Positions 22,461-34,426 of a stretch of DNA of 64,000 bases are shown piece by piece (within the stretch, counting starts at the first letter, position 1; each line of letters starts with the position of its first letter). A program made the translations under genes and the position numbers. This DNA comes from Riptortus pedestris (lineage: Eukaryota > Arthropoda > Insecta > Hemiptera > Alydidae): the NCBI GenBank assembly GCA_019009955.1, contig CM032231.1, positions 111,372,001 to 111,436,000 on the forward strand, read 5' to 3'. Under the pieces are notes generated by a model. The model saw only the letters and a list, made by a program, of their open reading frames with translations, had not been told where the DNA came from and made no database searches.

Positions 22461-22682
22461 CTTAGAGAGCTATTGATATTAATTGTATCTGTATTTCTTG
22501 CGTTCTTTACAATTCTTACTAAAAGTCGGGAAGTCGTTTAACGAACATACCTGGCTAATAAGATCACTGGAGTCAATAATCAATATGAATACTAGCATAG
22601 ATGTGTTTGGAGATAATTCACTCAATTCACTATTGATCTCATTTCACCATATATTTTATATTTCTAAGCCAAAATCCGATGA

Positions 22683-23023
22683 GTAGGAGTGGATTTACTG
22701 AAGGCCGAAAACAAGAAAGTACATACAAATAACTCAAAGAAATGTGAAACCCAACAACTCTAAGCCAACAATTGTTTAACGAGATTGTCACGTAAAGTTT
22801 TTCGAAACGACTTACAATAACTGAGATATTATGGATTTGCGAATCTCCTTCTTTTACATCCTTCCTACCATTCATGCGCCTGCTTCAGTTAATAGCGACG
22901 ATGATCTTTCTTTTCTCATAAAAGGATTAAACATCGATTTTAGTAACGATCAAAAAATAATTACGACTGCTAGAGTGTAAACTGACACACACACACACAC
23001 ACACAAGTATGTGAGTGTGTGTG

Positions 23024-23087
<64 letters not shown>

Positions 23088-24640
23088 CTAGCTCAGATAC
23101 CCGGCTTCGCTCGGGAATTCATTTGAGGCTGAATAGTGATGGTATATTTTTGGCAAGGCTTTACTTTGCACAATATTTTGACATTTTCCCGTTCCAGTGT
23201 TTAGGGTTAGTACCCGTTGTTGGCATTAGTTAATAATAAAACTACTTTTTTATGTAAGACTTCACTGTCCTGCATATTGTCATATTTCCCGTCTCCTGCG
23301 CATTATGCATAGATTTGAATTATTAAGGAGAAAATATTGACATACATTTGAATTGATTTTTTCAGGTGAGGTACCTGGTAGTTCATATTGAAAAGAAGTG
23401 TACAGGAAATTTCTCTAAATAACAAAATAAAAAACTTTTGTTATGTGCATATTTGCCGAAACCCCAATAGGAAATCATTATTATTAATTTCAGGCCTCCC
23501 TTATAACCCCCACTCCTGCCCGTCCCTAGAAATGTTAGTATGGCTTGTTATAATGAAAGCGTTAGTGCTAATACACGTACCGAGTTTTATTTATTTTGGT
23601 TGGGTCTTTTGTCCCAAATAAAATTGTTCACTTCCGCTATACGTTTTAGCGTGTATCTTGTTTATAATTCGGTATACGAAAAAAGTGTATATAACAAAAG
23701 TTACCCTAAATAACAAAATAAACAACTTTTGTTATGTTTATATTTGCCAAAAATCTAATAGGAAACGAAATACTGCTATATTTAATTTCTGGCCTCCCAT
23801 ACAACCCCCACTCCTGCCCGTCCCTAGAAATGTTGGCATAGCTTGTTATAATGAAGGCGTTAGTCCTAATACACGTACCGAGTTTTATTTAGTTCGGTTG
23901 ATTCTTTTGTACCAAATAAAATTGTTGACTCCCGCTATAATTTTTGGCGTATAACTCATTTATATTTAGGTATACGAAAAAAGTGTATACAACAAAAGTT
24001 ACCCTAAATAACAAAATAACACAACTTTTGTTATGTTTATATTTGCCAAAAATCTAATAGGAAACGAAATACCGCTATATTTAATTTCTGGCCTCCCTTA
24101 CAACCCCCACTCCTGCCCGTCCCTAGAAATGTTGGCATAGCTTGTTATAATGAAGGCGTTAGTCCTAATACACGTACCGAGTTTTATTTAGTTCGGTTGA
24201 TTCTTTTGTACCAAATAAAATTGTTGACTTCCGCTATACGTTTTAGCGTATATCTCGTTTATAATTCGGTATACGAAAAAAGTGTATATAACAAAAGTTA
24301 CTCTAAATAAAAAAATAAACAACTTTTGTTATGTTCATATTTGCCGAAAAACCAATAAGAAATGAAATATAGCTATTTTTAATTACAGGTCTCCCCTATA
24401 ACCCCCACTCCTGTTCGTCTCAGAGAATATTAGTATAGCCTAAAGTCTAAGTTAGGCTAGTAGTAATATACATACCAAGTTTCATAAAATTCGGTTCAGC
24501 CGTTTATGCGTGAAAAGGTAACAAACAAACAAACAAACATACACGAAAGAAACAAAATGCAGTTATGGTGTCTATGACATGTGAAACGAAAAGTTATCGT
24601 GAAATTTTGCGAAAAAAATCAATGTATAGACAGAGGTTAC

Positions 24641-24699
<59 letters not shown>

Positions 24700-24828
24700 T
24701 AATTTTGAACATACCTAATTTTCGTCATCTCCTGGGTAGGATCGATGGACATGTGAGGAAATTTTACGAAAATCGAGTAATGAGTACAACCACATTAGCC
24801 GATTTCTCATAAGGAAAATCTGCTAAAA
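22683..24828 (-). mobile_element. Diverged HINE-like element with nested TTE
   Basis: The right end (24703-24828) is the complement of the 5' half: CATCTCCTGGGTAGGATCGA and GATTTCTCATAAGG...ATCTGCTAAAA. The left part (22683-22983) is a poorly conserved body ending at GACTGCTAGAGTG, the (TA)n-proximal palindrome half. A (CA)n run (22985-23005), (TA)n and the TTE lie between. The 3' terminus is not recognisable. Confidence 0.6.
23088..24647 (+). mobile_element. TTE copy 4 with four units, two nearly identical
   Basis: Starts CTAGCTCAGATACCCGGC, with (TA)n before it, and ends GAGGTTACAATTTTA followed by (TA)n. Units carry landmarks near 23505, 23803, 24105 and 24403. The units around 23700-23960 and 24000-24260 are almost identical, implying recent homogenisation. 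Each has the ACAAAAGTT...AACTTTTGT inverted repeat. The tail contains (AAAC)n at about 24521-24538. It is antiparallel to the surrounding HINE. Confidence 0.7.
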
Positions 24829-24844
24829 AAAGCATACCCCAGCA

Positions 24845-26230
24845 TTGAATCTGCTACAAGACCTGTGCCTCATGCCCCTGATATTCCAGTTTCAACACAT
24901 CTTGAAGATAATATTGAAGTTTCTGCTTCTTTAAAGAGTGAAATATTGGTAACATCTGACAGTGATTTTACCCCTGAAAAATCTAATGTACCAGTACTCT
25001 TCACTCAATCTATGTTGAATGACTTAATAACAATGTTGAATGACTTAACAAACTTCGAGAACTGAGACATATACTTGGTGAATGGACTTACTCAAAAAGG
25101 CTAATTAGAAGAGAGGAAGTAGTTTTAACGAGGTTGAGAATTGGCCATTTACGATTAACTCACACTTACCTACTTACTGGAGAAGAGGAACCCTACTGCC
25201 AACACAGTAACTGTAGACTTACTATAAAACATATTCTAACTGACTGCTATTTAAGGACTCACATACACCTACCATACACTTTAACTGAATTACTACATGA
25301 CTGTAGCCCGTATATAGGCCGCGTATTACACTACTTGAAACATAACAGCATTTTCAAAAAATTATAATGTAGGACAATACTGAAAATATTCGCAGAAATG
25401 AGCATGCGTACGTAAATATAATAATGCTATATGTTAAATAACTGATTCGTCGCTAAATTGCCCGAGTTGCGAAATGCGATTACTGTGCGAATAAATAAAT
25501 AAAATAAAAAAAATAATGACTTAATAAGATATTTGAACCTCCCCAAAGATGGAGCTGAACTTTTAATATCCCAGTTAAAAGAACAAAATCTCCTTGCTGA
25601 TTGTACTTCAGTGACTTTCTTTAGAAATAGAAAAAACATCTTGCTTTAGTAATGAAGAGAGACTGGTTTATCAGAAGAACATTCCAGAGCCAATAAACAA
25701 GGTAGGTGCTGCCGCGTTTGACCCAAACGATTGTAGGGTATTTATTGACACTAGTAAGAGAAGTGTGAAAGCTGTGTTACTGAACAAGGACAAATAATTG
25801 ACTTCAATACCAACAGCTCACTCAGTTCACTTAAAATAAGAATTATAATAACATGAGGCTACTCTTGGATAAAATAAATCAGTGGATGGTCTGTGGAGAT
25901 ATTGAAGTAATCGCTATTTTGTTAGTTCAACCAAAGTACGAAATTCCCATGCCACTTTTGTGAATGGGATAACCGGGCAAGAGATGTTGTGGGAAAATGG
26001 CCTGATATAACTAGCGAAACTCCAGGATGTAAAAATGTTGTTCAGATAAGCTTAGTGGGCCGTAAGAAAATACAATTACCACCTTGAAAAAGAGGGCAGT
26101 TGTTTTAAAAGATGGTATTTTTGTTGGACAAGAAATCAGATTCAAGGGTTCCTGAACATAAAAAAACGCCGGGCAAACGAGATGTTAGCAAGACTTTTTA
26201 GGAAACACCAAAGATCCTTACTGTGCAGAA
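24845..26230 (+). pseudogene. Decayed copy of an uncharacterised multicopy protein gene, split by a retrotransposon
   Basis: A plus-strand frame reads into LFTQSMLNDL at about 25000 and resumes beyond the insertion with RYLNLPKDGAELL, ISQLKEQNLLA (25527-25610), VFIDTSKRSVKAVLL (about 25738-25785) and further broken pieces to about 26200 (LPP..., then a KDGIFVGQEI-like reading). These strings resemble a multicopy predicted protein of unknown function that I recall from arthropod and cnidarian gene sets; this is recollection, not a search. Multiple stops and frameshifts make it non-functional. No catalytic motif can be named. It could be a transposon- or virus-derived gene. Confidence 0.45.
25053..25514 (+). 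mobile_element. 5'-truncated RNase H-type non-LTR retrotransposon insertion
   Basis: An open frame (stop near 25367) reads VVLTRLRIGHLRLTHTYLL and then a C-X-H-C-X-H-C-type zinc-binding tail (CQHSNCRLTIKHILTDC). This is the ORF2 C-terminus found downstream of RNase H in I/R1/Jockey-related elements. A 3' UTR and an (AAAT)n/A-rich tail follow (25490-25514). Target duplications AATGACTTAACAA (about 25039-25052) and AATGACTTAATAA (25515-25527) differ by one base. The insertion splits the older pseudogene. Confidence 0.75.
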
Positions 26231-26569
26231 TTAGTAGTCACAAGGCTTGAGAAATTCAGAATTACCGTTTGCAACATGTGTCTTTCTTTTTTCTCTCATT
26301 TGGATGTATTTCCTGAGAATTTGGGGGCGGTGAGCGAGGAACGACATAATAATCTATGTAGCTCGTTTATAAAAGCTTAGATGGCTCTATTGTTATTATT
26401 TATGGCTCCACCATTGGTTTTATTTGAACGAGATAGTGCATTTTGCGAATAGCGTTTTGAGTATTTTTCGACAAATACGTTCAAATGGACCTTATTTATG
26501 AGAGAGTACTTAGGGAGTACGCTGGAAAGAAGTATTTGTACTGTAACACCTGAAATAGGAAATCTGTAA

Positions 26570-27010
26570 CTAGCTTTCTACACCTCTCAGCGGAAAGCAA
26601 GTACAACCTCTTTGTTAATGGTTCGGGAATGAGTCCTTCAAACGGTACCGTCCGATCGAACATGGCCACCATTAGGTTGTCGCCGCACGTAGGCAGATGA
26701 TGCAGCTCTCTCTTTGCGACACTATCTCCGGATGCTGACCAAAACCCGGCAAGGAACGCGAGGACGTGAGCCCAATCGGTCTACTCTCTTTGCAAGGAAT
26801 TTTTAATGGCTGCCCCATAACACTTTATTAACTGGTAAATGGTCTGACCGAGTGTCCTGTTCGTTTACTCTATTCAGTTTAACGGCCGAGAAACTTAAGT
26901 GCGACCAGAATCCCAAAATGGCAGGTAAAATGGCTTTCGTGCTGAGTTTTAATTACCCCCCGTGAGCTACTTAAGTCTTATCAGTTTATGATCCTAGTTT
27001 TCATTGTCCT
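26570..27010. other. Repeat-free GC-richer island 4
   Basis: Unique sequence with CACTTTATTAACTGGTAAAT, GTTCGTTTACTC and ATGGCTGCCCCATAAC and no recognised repeat. No frame above noise. Possible conserved non-coding element on composition alone. Confidence 0.35.
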
Positions 27011-27214
27011 TTTCGAGGGTTTGAAGCCTTTTTTGGCCATTCTCGATTTATCCTTGTGATAGATCTATTTGTTCGAAAGGTCGTTCACGAATGGTGATAA
27101 AAGAGTAAACTAGGATTCATCAGCAATGAATATACAATTTGTTACCTCTGTAGAGATCTATGAGGAAAATTTATATTTCCAGTAAAGTTTTCACATTTTA
27201 AAATACATTGGCAT

Positions 27215-27270
27215 TATGTTATTTATTTATTTAAATGAGTTCCGCAACGCCGGCAGCAAAAAAACAGAAA
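27215..27270 (-). mobile_element. Non-LTR 3'-tail fragment (tentative)
   Basis: TTATTTATTTATTTAAATGA then GTTCCGCAACGCCGGC resembles the reversed 3' tail at 45782-45830 ((ATTT)n then AGAGCTCCGCAACTATGGCG). Only the tail is visible. The surrounding 27000-28000 contains AT-rich unique sequence and A-rich runs near 27410-27500, with nothing else recognised. Confidence 0.4.
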
Positions 27271-28007
27271 CGGAAAAAGAATGAACTATGGCATACGGTG
27301 ATTTTTGATACGGTTCATTGGCATACCAGTCTTATATGAAGCAAACGATATTGTAAATGGAAACATCATGTTGGTGGAAATAATATAATTGAAAATGTAA
27401 GTATAAAAGGGAAAAAATAAGGAAAAGGGAAAACCAAAAGAAAAGAATCAATAAAAAAAAAAAGGAAATGGAAAACCAAAAAAAAGAAAAATGAAAAATA
27501 AAGGCATTCTATTACATACTGATATGTTCTGTAATGTATTGTACGCCTATAATAGTTTTGTTCTTGATTACAACTTCATTAAGAGTATTTCTTTATTTAA
27601 TGCTTGTCTCTAAACTCGTGTATATAAGTAAATTTAAGTGATTGCCAAATCTGCACTATTGGGATTTTCATGTGCATTTTGAAACAAGAAATTTAGTACT
27701 TGCAAGAGCTACAAAACTTAAACAAGACTGTTTGACGCAAACGGCATCGTCTCACATTCCGTAGTCTATTTGTCTCTTAATAAAACCATATGCAACCAAG
27801 CTTGAATATTTATACACAGTACATAGGATAATATAAAAGTTATTGTCTTTCATGACAAATGTATTAAAAATCAAAGTAACCATTATTAAATTCAAATGTA
27901 GAATGTTAGAATTTGCATTATTAGAAATTACAATTAGTTCATTGGCTTGTAAGTGTTTTAAGAATAATACTTATAAGGCAAAGAATAAGCCCCAAGCTTT
28001 TTCATTT

Positions 28008-28225
28008 GGGGCTCAGGTTAGCTATGTGAGTTAAAGCGTTTCCTTTAATCTCACATGGTAAACCTAGAGTGGCGAGTTCGATCCCCACCTGGACAAAGGA
28101 ATTTATTTAGGGACGGAATTCATTAAATAAAATCCTTAGTCCCACCCTGGCTAGAAAAGGGCGGTAACCTGTAGATAACCCGTCCCAATTAGCCTTAGTT
28201 GCAAAAAGTGGACGTTTATAAATAA
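28008..28225 (+). mobile_element. tRNA-derived SINE, best copy
   Basis: About 218 bp from GGGCTCAGGTTAGCTATGTG to AGTGGACGTTTATAAATAA. An A-box-like TAGCTATGTGAG (28019-28030) and a B-box GTTCGATCCCC (28075-28085) lie at tRNA-like spacing, so this is an internal RNA polymerase III promoter. The body is non-tRNA (TTAGTCCCACCCTGG, TAGATAACCCGTCCCAATTA). The same modules recur in at least seven other places in this window. No poly-A tail; it ends in AT-rich sequence. Confidence 0.8.
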
Positions 28226-28229
28226 TTTA

Positions 28230-30480
28230 AGTTATTTATTTATAAGTACGACTGGTCAAAAAAGATTTTGCTCTAGAGACGTTTTTTTTTGTGACCTTAT
28301 ATGTATTTTTCGTGCTGATACCGTATCTGTGCTCATATTCTTTCTACCACGTCTAGTTTCCAGAGGAAAGACGAATGATTTTTTTTTTTCTATTCTAAGT
28401 AGCAATTTATTTCATTTATATATCGTGATAGCATGAGAAGGTGAAAATAAAACTTGCCTGTCAAAACATGTTGTCCTACAATGTCACGCTTTCCTGTCCT
28501 GTCAAACACGTTTAAAAATGCACTATTCTATCGTTTTGTTCAAGGCAATGATGAATGAGCTACCAACACACTTCAGTAGGCGTGACTAACTGTAGGCGAA
28601 TGAAGACGTTTGACTTTTCTCTGAAGTAGGTTTGGAAATTTTATTGTTCTCGGGAAATTGCAGCTTATTGCTGACATGAAAGAATCTTACAAGAATAAGT
28701 AGTTACTTTTAGTAAAAACTCACTTCAAAAAATGTAAGTGAAAGATTTGTGACGACTTCAAATAAAATGAAATTTTACTAGTTAGAGAACTTGGATAACC
28801 ACAAATTAACGCACACGTTGTAGGGTTTGTGTGGGTTTCACTCTAGAGTGAGATATGACCCCCCCTCAAGTCGACCATTTTGCCCCGATATTTCATCACT
28901 CTTTCGAGTGTAACTCTATTCATTTTCCAAGCCATGGTAGTAACATTCAGCAGAGTGGTAGCCGGATAGAGTGCAAACGGATTCAAGTGCGAGACTTTAT
29001 GTCCGTTCCAAATTCTGTAGGTCGTATTTCGATTTTCCTGAAACCGTCCGTTTTTCGGTAAAAAGAGTTTTTCGGGGTAAAAGCGCTCATTCGTTCAGGG
29101 CATATCGTACTTCATTTTGATTGTCAGGCTGTCATGACATACAGGAATTACCGAAACCCAGGTTTTTTATCCTAGGCCTTCGGAATTTGGGTAAAACCCA
29201 CTTGAATTTGCATTTAATCCGGTTGTCGTAAGTAACTAAACGCGAAAAAAAAAAGAAAAAAAAAACTGAGCCCAGATTCAGCACGGAAAATACCCGTAGG
29301 ACAACCCAACAACATGTATATGTGTGGAAAAAAAAATTGTAGTTGACCAGTGAAATTATAAAAACATAATTTTTCTTATATAGTATTTAGTATTGTCATG
29401 AAGTACTAAGCAGCTGTCTGTACCTCTTTCACTAATTGCGAAATTACGTAACATTGAACGAGTGTAATTCAAACTTCATTTGCTATTCTATATTGCACAA
29501 GTATAATACTAACTAATAGATCACTATTGCTCGTTCAGCAAATGTCGACCCGAGAGGCTTACGTCAGACAATCGATTATATCAACGCTTTTCCGTCTAAA
29601 GGGAAAATTTATTACTCCTACCAAGGAGGCAATATCAGGAGCATGACTCCTGTTTGCCAACTTGTTTTATTTGCTTTTAAATTCTAGATAATATTTTCTC
29701 AGGTTGTATTTACTTACTAGCTCGAATAGATCGAAGATGTCGATTAGGTATCGAGTGACTTTTTTATATAGGCAGCTTTACGATTTAGATGGCTGTCCAT
29801 ATTAGTTTGAAAAGTCAGCAAGGAAGACTTATTGCCTTAGTGTGTCCAATTGCTCGGGTCTGGAGTTCCAAACGATATTAAGGGGAAAAAAGAAATCGGA
29901 CCGAGGACTGGTTGCATGTGACGAACTGGTGCATTTGGAAGGGAATTATACTTAATTCGGTCAGTGGAGGTTTGGCATTTTATCAAGTATTCCCCAGCAG
30001 CGTAGGATGTGTGTTTTTCTAAGTGTTTGTATACTAATTCGTTGATGTAGATAAAGTGACATTCTTCAAGTCGAACATATTGGAGACATATATTTGACGT
30101 CTATCTGTTTGCAATCAGAATCGGAAATGAGTATTTCAATTACAAATGATTGTATTGAGCATTTAATTTGTTTAAAATATATTCAATGTTCTGTATATGC
30201 TAATTATGTTCAATATTAATAAAGATGACTTTTAATTGACATATTTATTTATGCAGTCATTCGGAATTCATAAGAATATCACATATTTCAGCTGATATAT
30301 CTTGGTAGAGTAAAGGTAGAGCTCAATTAAATGATTAAGATACAATACATAAATATAGAAAAAAGAAATTTCAGGAAATATCTTCTTATGGACCGATTGT
30401 ATCTAATACTATATATTGGCTATCAGAAATACACATTTTAATTAATTTCTTTGACAATATAACTAATATATAAACTTGAT
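28230..30480. other. Unclassified intergenic sequence
   Basis: No family member recognised. A minus-strand stretch of roughly 80 open codons lies around 29850-30090 (readings such as FIYINELVYKHLEK) but has no start, no known motif and no partner. The plus-strand frame at 28855-29061 is likewise unsupported. Confidence 0.45.
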
Positions 30481-30485
30481 TGAAA

Positions 30486-30720
30486 AATATTTTTTTTTAT
30501 TTATTTATTTATACAGGAGCACCCGCATCTTGGCGATTTGGCTCAAAGTTTCACAATGTAAAATGAAAACAAAATTATAGAAAAATAACAAAAACTGAAA
30601 CAACAAATAAAAAATTAAATACAACAAATAATCATTAAATACTAGTAATAAAGACAATTAATAAAAATATAAGACATAAACAAACACAAATAAACATTAG
30701 ACTAGTAATGAGGACAATAA
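30486..30720 (-). mobile_element. Non-LTR retrotransposon 3' UTR and tail
   Basis: (TTTA)n at 30498-30513 then GGAGCACCCGCATCTTGGCG and GATTTGGCTC is the antisense of the tail module seen at 45782-45840. The following A/C-rich stretch (AACAAATAAAAAATTAAA) resembles the AAC-rich 3' UTR at 45840-46000. No coding part is retained. Confidence 0.5.
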
Positions 30721-31439
30721 TTTTAAATGGTTTTAATAAAAAAATTATGTTATTCCTATATACTATTATTATTATTTATTAACGTCCAGTTTTTGCAACT
30801 CAGGCTATCCTATATACTAGTACATTTATATTATTTTTTATTTATTAAAAAAGATGATGAAGGTTCAAGGAAATGTCAGTTCCTCCGCAGGAAAATACTG
30901 ATATACTGATGAATAATTTAAGTCCCCACTTGCCAGCCACTATATGGACATTAAAAAAAAAAAATCTGTTTAAATTAGGGTAATATCTTGCTGGAATGAT
31001 ACTCAGATCACGTCACAATAACATGTATTTTCAAATTCTCCCTTACGTAGAAGCTAATGTATAAGAGACTTGAAATTTTATCTTGACATTAGTTACTTAT
31101 TATTGGCATGAAATAAAATTTAAATCGGACTGAGAAGGAAGGGGTTACTGAGGGTGAAAACGACAAATACAAGTATCTTTATATATATCCCAGTTAAAGC
31201 AACATATGCAGAACAACATTTGAAGTGAGGCCAGAGTTGTTAGATAGCCATCCCTCTTTAGCCTGTAGCCTGCATAAGCTGACTAATGATAAACTATTAG
31301 CCAGTAAGAGTATGGAGTCTACAACTAAATCTACCCTCCAGTCTTGCCCTACTGACATGTTGTAAGTGAGAATTTAAATGAGGAGGGATATGTGTGTGTT
31401 TAGTGAATTGAGAAATAAATAACTTTATGGTTTTGTAAT

Positions 31440-31534
31440 TTTTTAGCAGATTTCCCTTAAGGAATTTTCGAACTTTTTCTTCAAATGTCCATCGATCCTA
31501 CCTAAGAGATCAGGAAAATGAGGCCCATTCAAAA

Positions 31535-31594
<60 letters not shown>

Positions 31595-32541
31595 GTAACC
31601 TCTGCCTGTACATTGATTTTTTTCTCGAAATTTCACGATAACTTTTCGTTTCACATGTCATAGACACCATAACTGCATTTTGTTTCTTTCGTGTCTGTTT
31701 GTTACCTTTTCACGCATAAACGGCTGAACCGAATTTTATGAAACTTGGTATGTATATTACTACTAACCCAACTTAGACTTTAGGCTATGTTAATATTCTC
31801 TGAAACAAACAGGAGTGGGGGTTATAAGGAAGGCCTGAAATTAAAAATAGCGATATTTCGTTTCCTATTGCATTTCCGGCAATTATACACATAACAAAAG
31901 TTGTTTATTTTGTTATTTTGAGTAGCTTTTGTTATATACACTTTTGTCGTATACCTAAGTATAAAAGAGTTATACAATAAAAACTACTGCGGAAGTCAAC
32001 AATTTTATTTGACACAAAAAACTCAACCAAACTAAACCAAACTCGGTATGTGAATTAGCACTAACATCTTCCTTATAACAAGCCATACTAACATTTCTAG
32101 GGACGAGCAGGAGTGGGGGTTAAAACGGGGGGTGGGGCTGAAATTCAAAATAGTGATATTTCGTTTCCTATTGGGATTTCGGCAATTATGCACTTAACAA
32201 AAGTTGTTTATTTTGTTATTTGGAGTAACTTTTGTTATATACACTTTCGTCGTATACCTAAGTATAAATGAGTTATACGTTAAAAACTCCTAATTCAAAT
32301 CTATGCATCCTGCACAGGAAACGGGAAATACAATGATGAAAAATGACAATTTGGAGGACAGTGAAGTCTTACATAAAAAAATAATTGTATTATTAACAAA
32401 TCCACAGAAACGACGGGTATTTACTCTAAACACTGGGACGGGTAAATGTCAAAACATTGTGCAAAGTAAAGCCTTGCCAAAAAAATACTATCACCATTCA
32501 GCCTCAAATGAATTCCCGAGGGAAGCCGGGTATCTGAGCTA

Positions 32542-32602
<61 letters not shown>

Positions 32603-33389
32603 CCTGGTACCGCTCTAGCAGTCGCAATCATTGTTTAATCGTTACCAAACTCGATACGTAGTCGTTTTATGTAATAAGAAAGATCATGTTCGTTAACGGC
32701 TGAAATCGTGATCAGTGGGAGGGGAGGGGGTTTAGAGGCGATGAATTTCGAAAATTTGAAATATCTCTGTTACTACGACTCGGATCGAAAAAGTTTACAG
32801 AAATCTAAATTTTTGAAAATTTAATTTACTATAAATATTTTTGTATGCATTTATTTTCTATCTTGAGTATTAACCGAGATATTTTCATTTTCAGCCTGTA
32901 TAAATAGTAAGCTGTTATATTATAAACCACTTTATTTGAAGCCTAAATACCAAATATTGTTCTCATTGAACTTTTACGTTTTGAAATAAATGCAAATACG
33001 TTCTGTTGTTCCACCCCCCCCCCACCTTCTTTTGTTCTTAGATTACTAAGATTTGATTGATTTAAAAATGATTCTGATTCATTACAAACAACAGCACTAG
33101 CTTTGATAAATAGTTTTCAATAAAATTAATATGTTAAATTCAGATATATTTCAATAATTGTTTTTCTTTCCAGTCTATCTATCAATTCTACAAGTTGGCT
33201 CACCTGTTTTCAATTCAGCCGTTATCCGTTGTAGAGATCACTAACTTGTACATTGACTGAAGGATTTCTCATTACCGTTTGTATTTATTCCCTTAACATT
33301 CACGGTAGTATTACCAGTATGTAGATTTATCTATTGCAAACCTTTGCGTGGAAAATTTGCTTAGTTTACGCACCCCCTGCGTGACGGAC
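31440..33389 (+). mobile_element. HINE-like long-subfamily element with nested TTE
   Basis: 5' half 31440-31537 (TTTTAGCAGATTTCCCTTAA; the second palindrome arm and following bases are deleted), (TA)n, TTE, (TA)n 32543-32599, then GGTACCGCTCTAGCAGTCGC, a poly-C tract (about 33008-33018), CAATAAAATTAATATGTTAA. The 3' end is AATTTGCTTAGTTTACGCAC, CCCCTGCGTGACGGAC. The terminal T-run is missing. Confidence 0.8.
31591..32542 (-). mobile_element. TTE copy 5 (two units), antiparallel inside a HINE
   Basis: AATTGTAACCTCTGCC at the left and GCCGGGTATCTGAGCTAG at the right, both against (TA)n. Two internal units (landmarks about 31810 and 32109) with well kept ACAAAAGTT/AACTTTTGT stems. The CCCGG palindrome reads CCCGAGGGAAGCCGGG, close to the consensus. 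Confidence 0.7.
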
Positions 33390-33479
33390 ATGAACGCTAT
33401 GAATATTTGAATTTTTTCGATTTTTTTTTTCACCAACCCCCCCCCTCACACACACACACACATATTGAATATATAAGGT

Positions 33480-34000
33480 AGGACTGTAAAGGGATTAATT
33501 GCATCTTGGAGATAATTATGTAATTTAGCAGGCTCCTGGAGTTATTTATTTATGCAATATTGTTGTCTGATGAATGTGGTATATCGGATAAAACCATTTA
33601 CATCTGACGCGTAAACATGGACAAGATAAAGTGCGTGACATTCTTAATGACAAACATTATGGCGGAATTACAACGTTTTCTTCAGCAATGCACATCGCTA
33701 AATGGCTGCTGAGGTACGTCGATGAAAGATGCAAATTAATAGGAATCTCTTTGGTTATTAAGTCTGAGGATGGTATAATGCCAGATATAATGGCATAATA
33801 CATGCAGAAAACTAGTATTAACATAAGGCTTGGAGTAATCCTTACGGAATTTTATCATTGATCTTAATGATTAATGGCATACAGATTGGATCAGGCATAT
33901 TTTGAAGTATTTATTAACTACCTATTGACTCAATGTCCGATTCTGATTTCAGCACAGCACTTCTGACATAGTAATTTAGCAATTCGCCAATGACAACAGC
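33480..34000. other. Repeat-free island 5
   Basis: Unique sequence with GTTATTTATTTATGCAATAT, AAATTAATAGGAATC, TTATCATTGATCTTAATGAT and TAATGGCATA. No coding frame of note. Possible conserved non-coding element; weaker compositional contrast than the other islands. Confidence 0.25.
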
Positions 34001-34084
34001 ACTAATCTGAAATCACACGTAAGCACAGGGACAGAATTAATAGAAATACCATTCGCTTTAATTCACTTTATTGGAATTCCACAT

Positions 34085-34113
34085 GTTTCGCGTCCTTTAC
34101 TTCAACTCATCAG
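34085..34113 (-). other. CTGATGA...GAAAC motif
   Basis: On the minus strand CTGATGA (34107-34113) is followed 17 nt later by GAAAC (34085-34089). This spacing and pair of boxes recalls hammerhead-type cores or the terminal repeat sequence of Penelope-like elements, but the intervening bases do not form a convincing stem. Confidence 0.2.
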
Positions 34114-34426
34114 GAGTATAATCTTTACACCTAAAATCAATGTTAGCCCCAAGGTAGTCAGACTAGAGAGACATCCTTTTCCTAGGTCGGCTTCATCTAT
34201 AGTGATGGCACAAGCACGACCAGGCACCAAATGTTACAATAAATCGATACGTGGTTACCGAAAGCAGGAAGCAAGAAAGTGCGAAGTACTAGTTAGTACT
34301 TGAGTTAAGAAAATAAGCATTGTACTACAATTGTGTACCATCAATATTTTAAGAAGATTCGTTCTGAAGCGGCTACTCACGTACTCGTGAGTCGTTTGCT
34401 GTAAAGAAGGTAACCTCGCACCATAA

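Noticed and set aside
28008..28100. Possible tRNA gene (A and B boxes)
   Set aside because: It does not complete a cloverleaf and the same sequence recurs as dispersed copies joined to a common body, so it is a SINE head.
29840..30090. About 80 open codons on the minus strand
   Set aside because: No start codon context, no known motif, and no adjoining retroelement parts recognised; kept only as a note.
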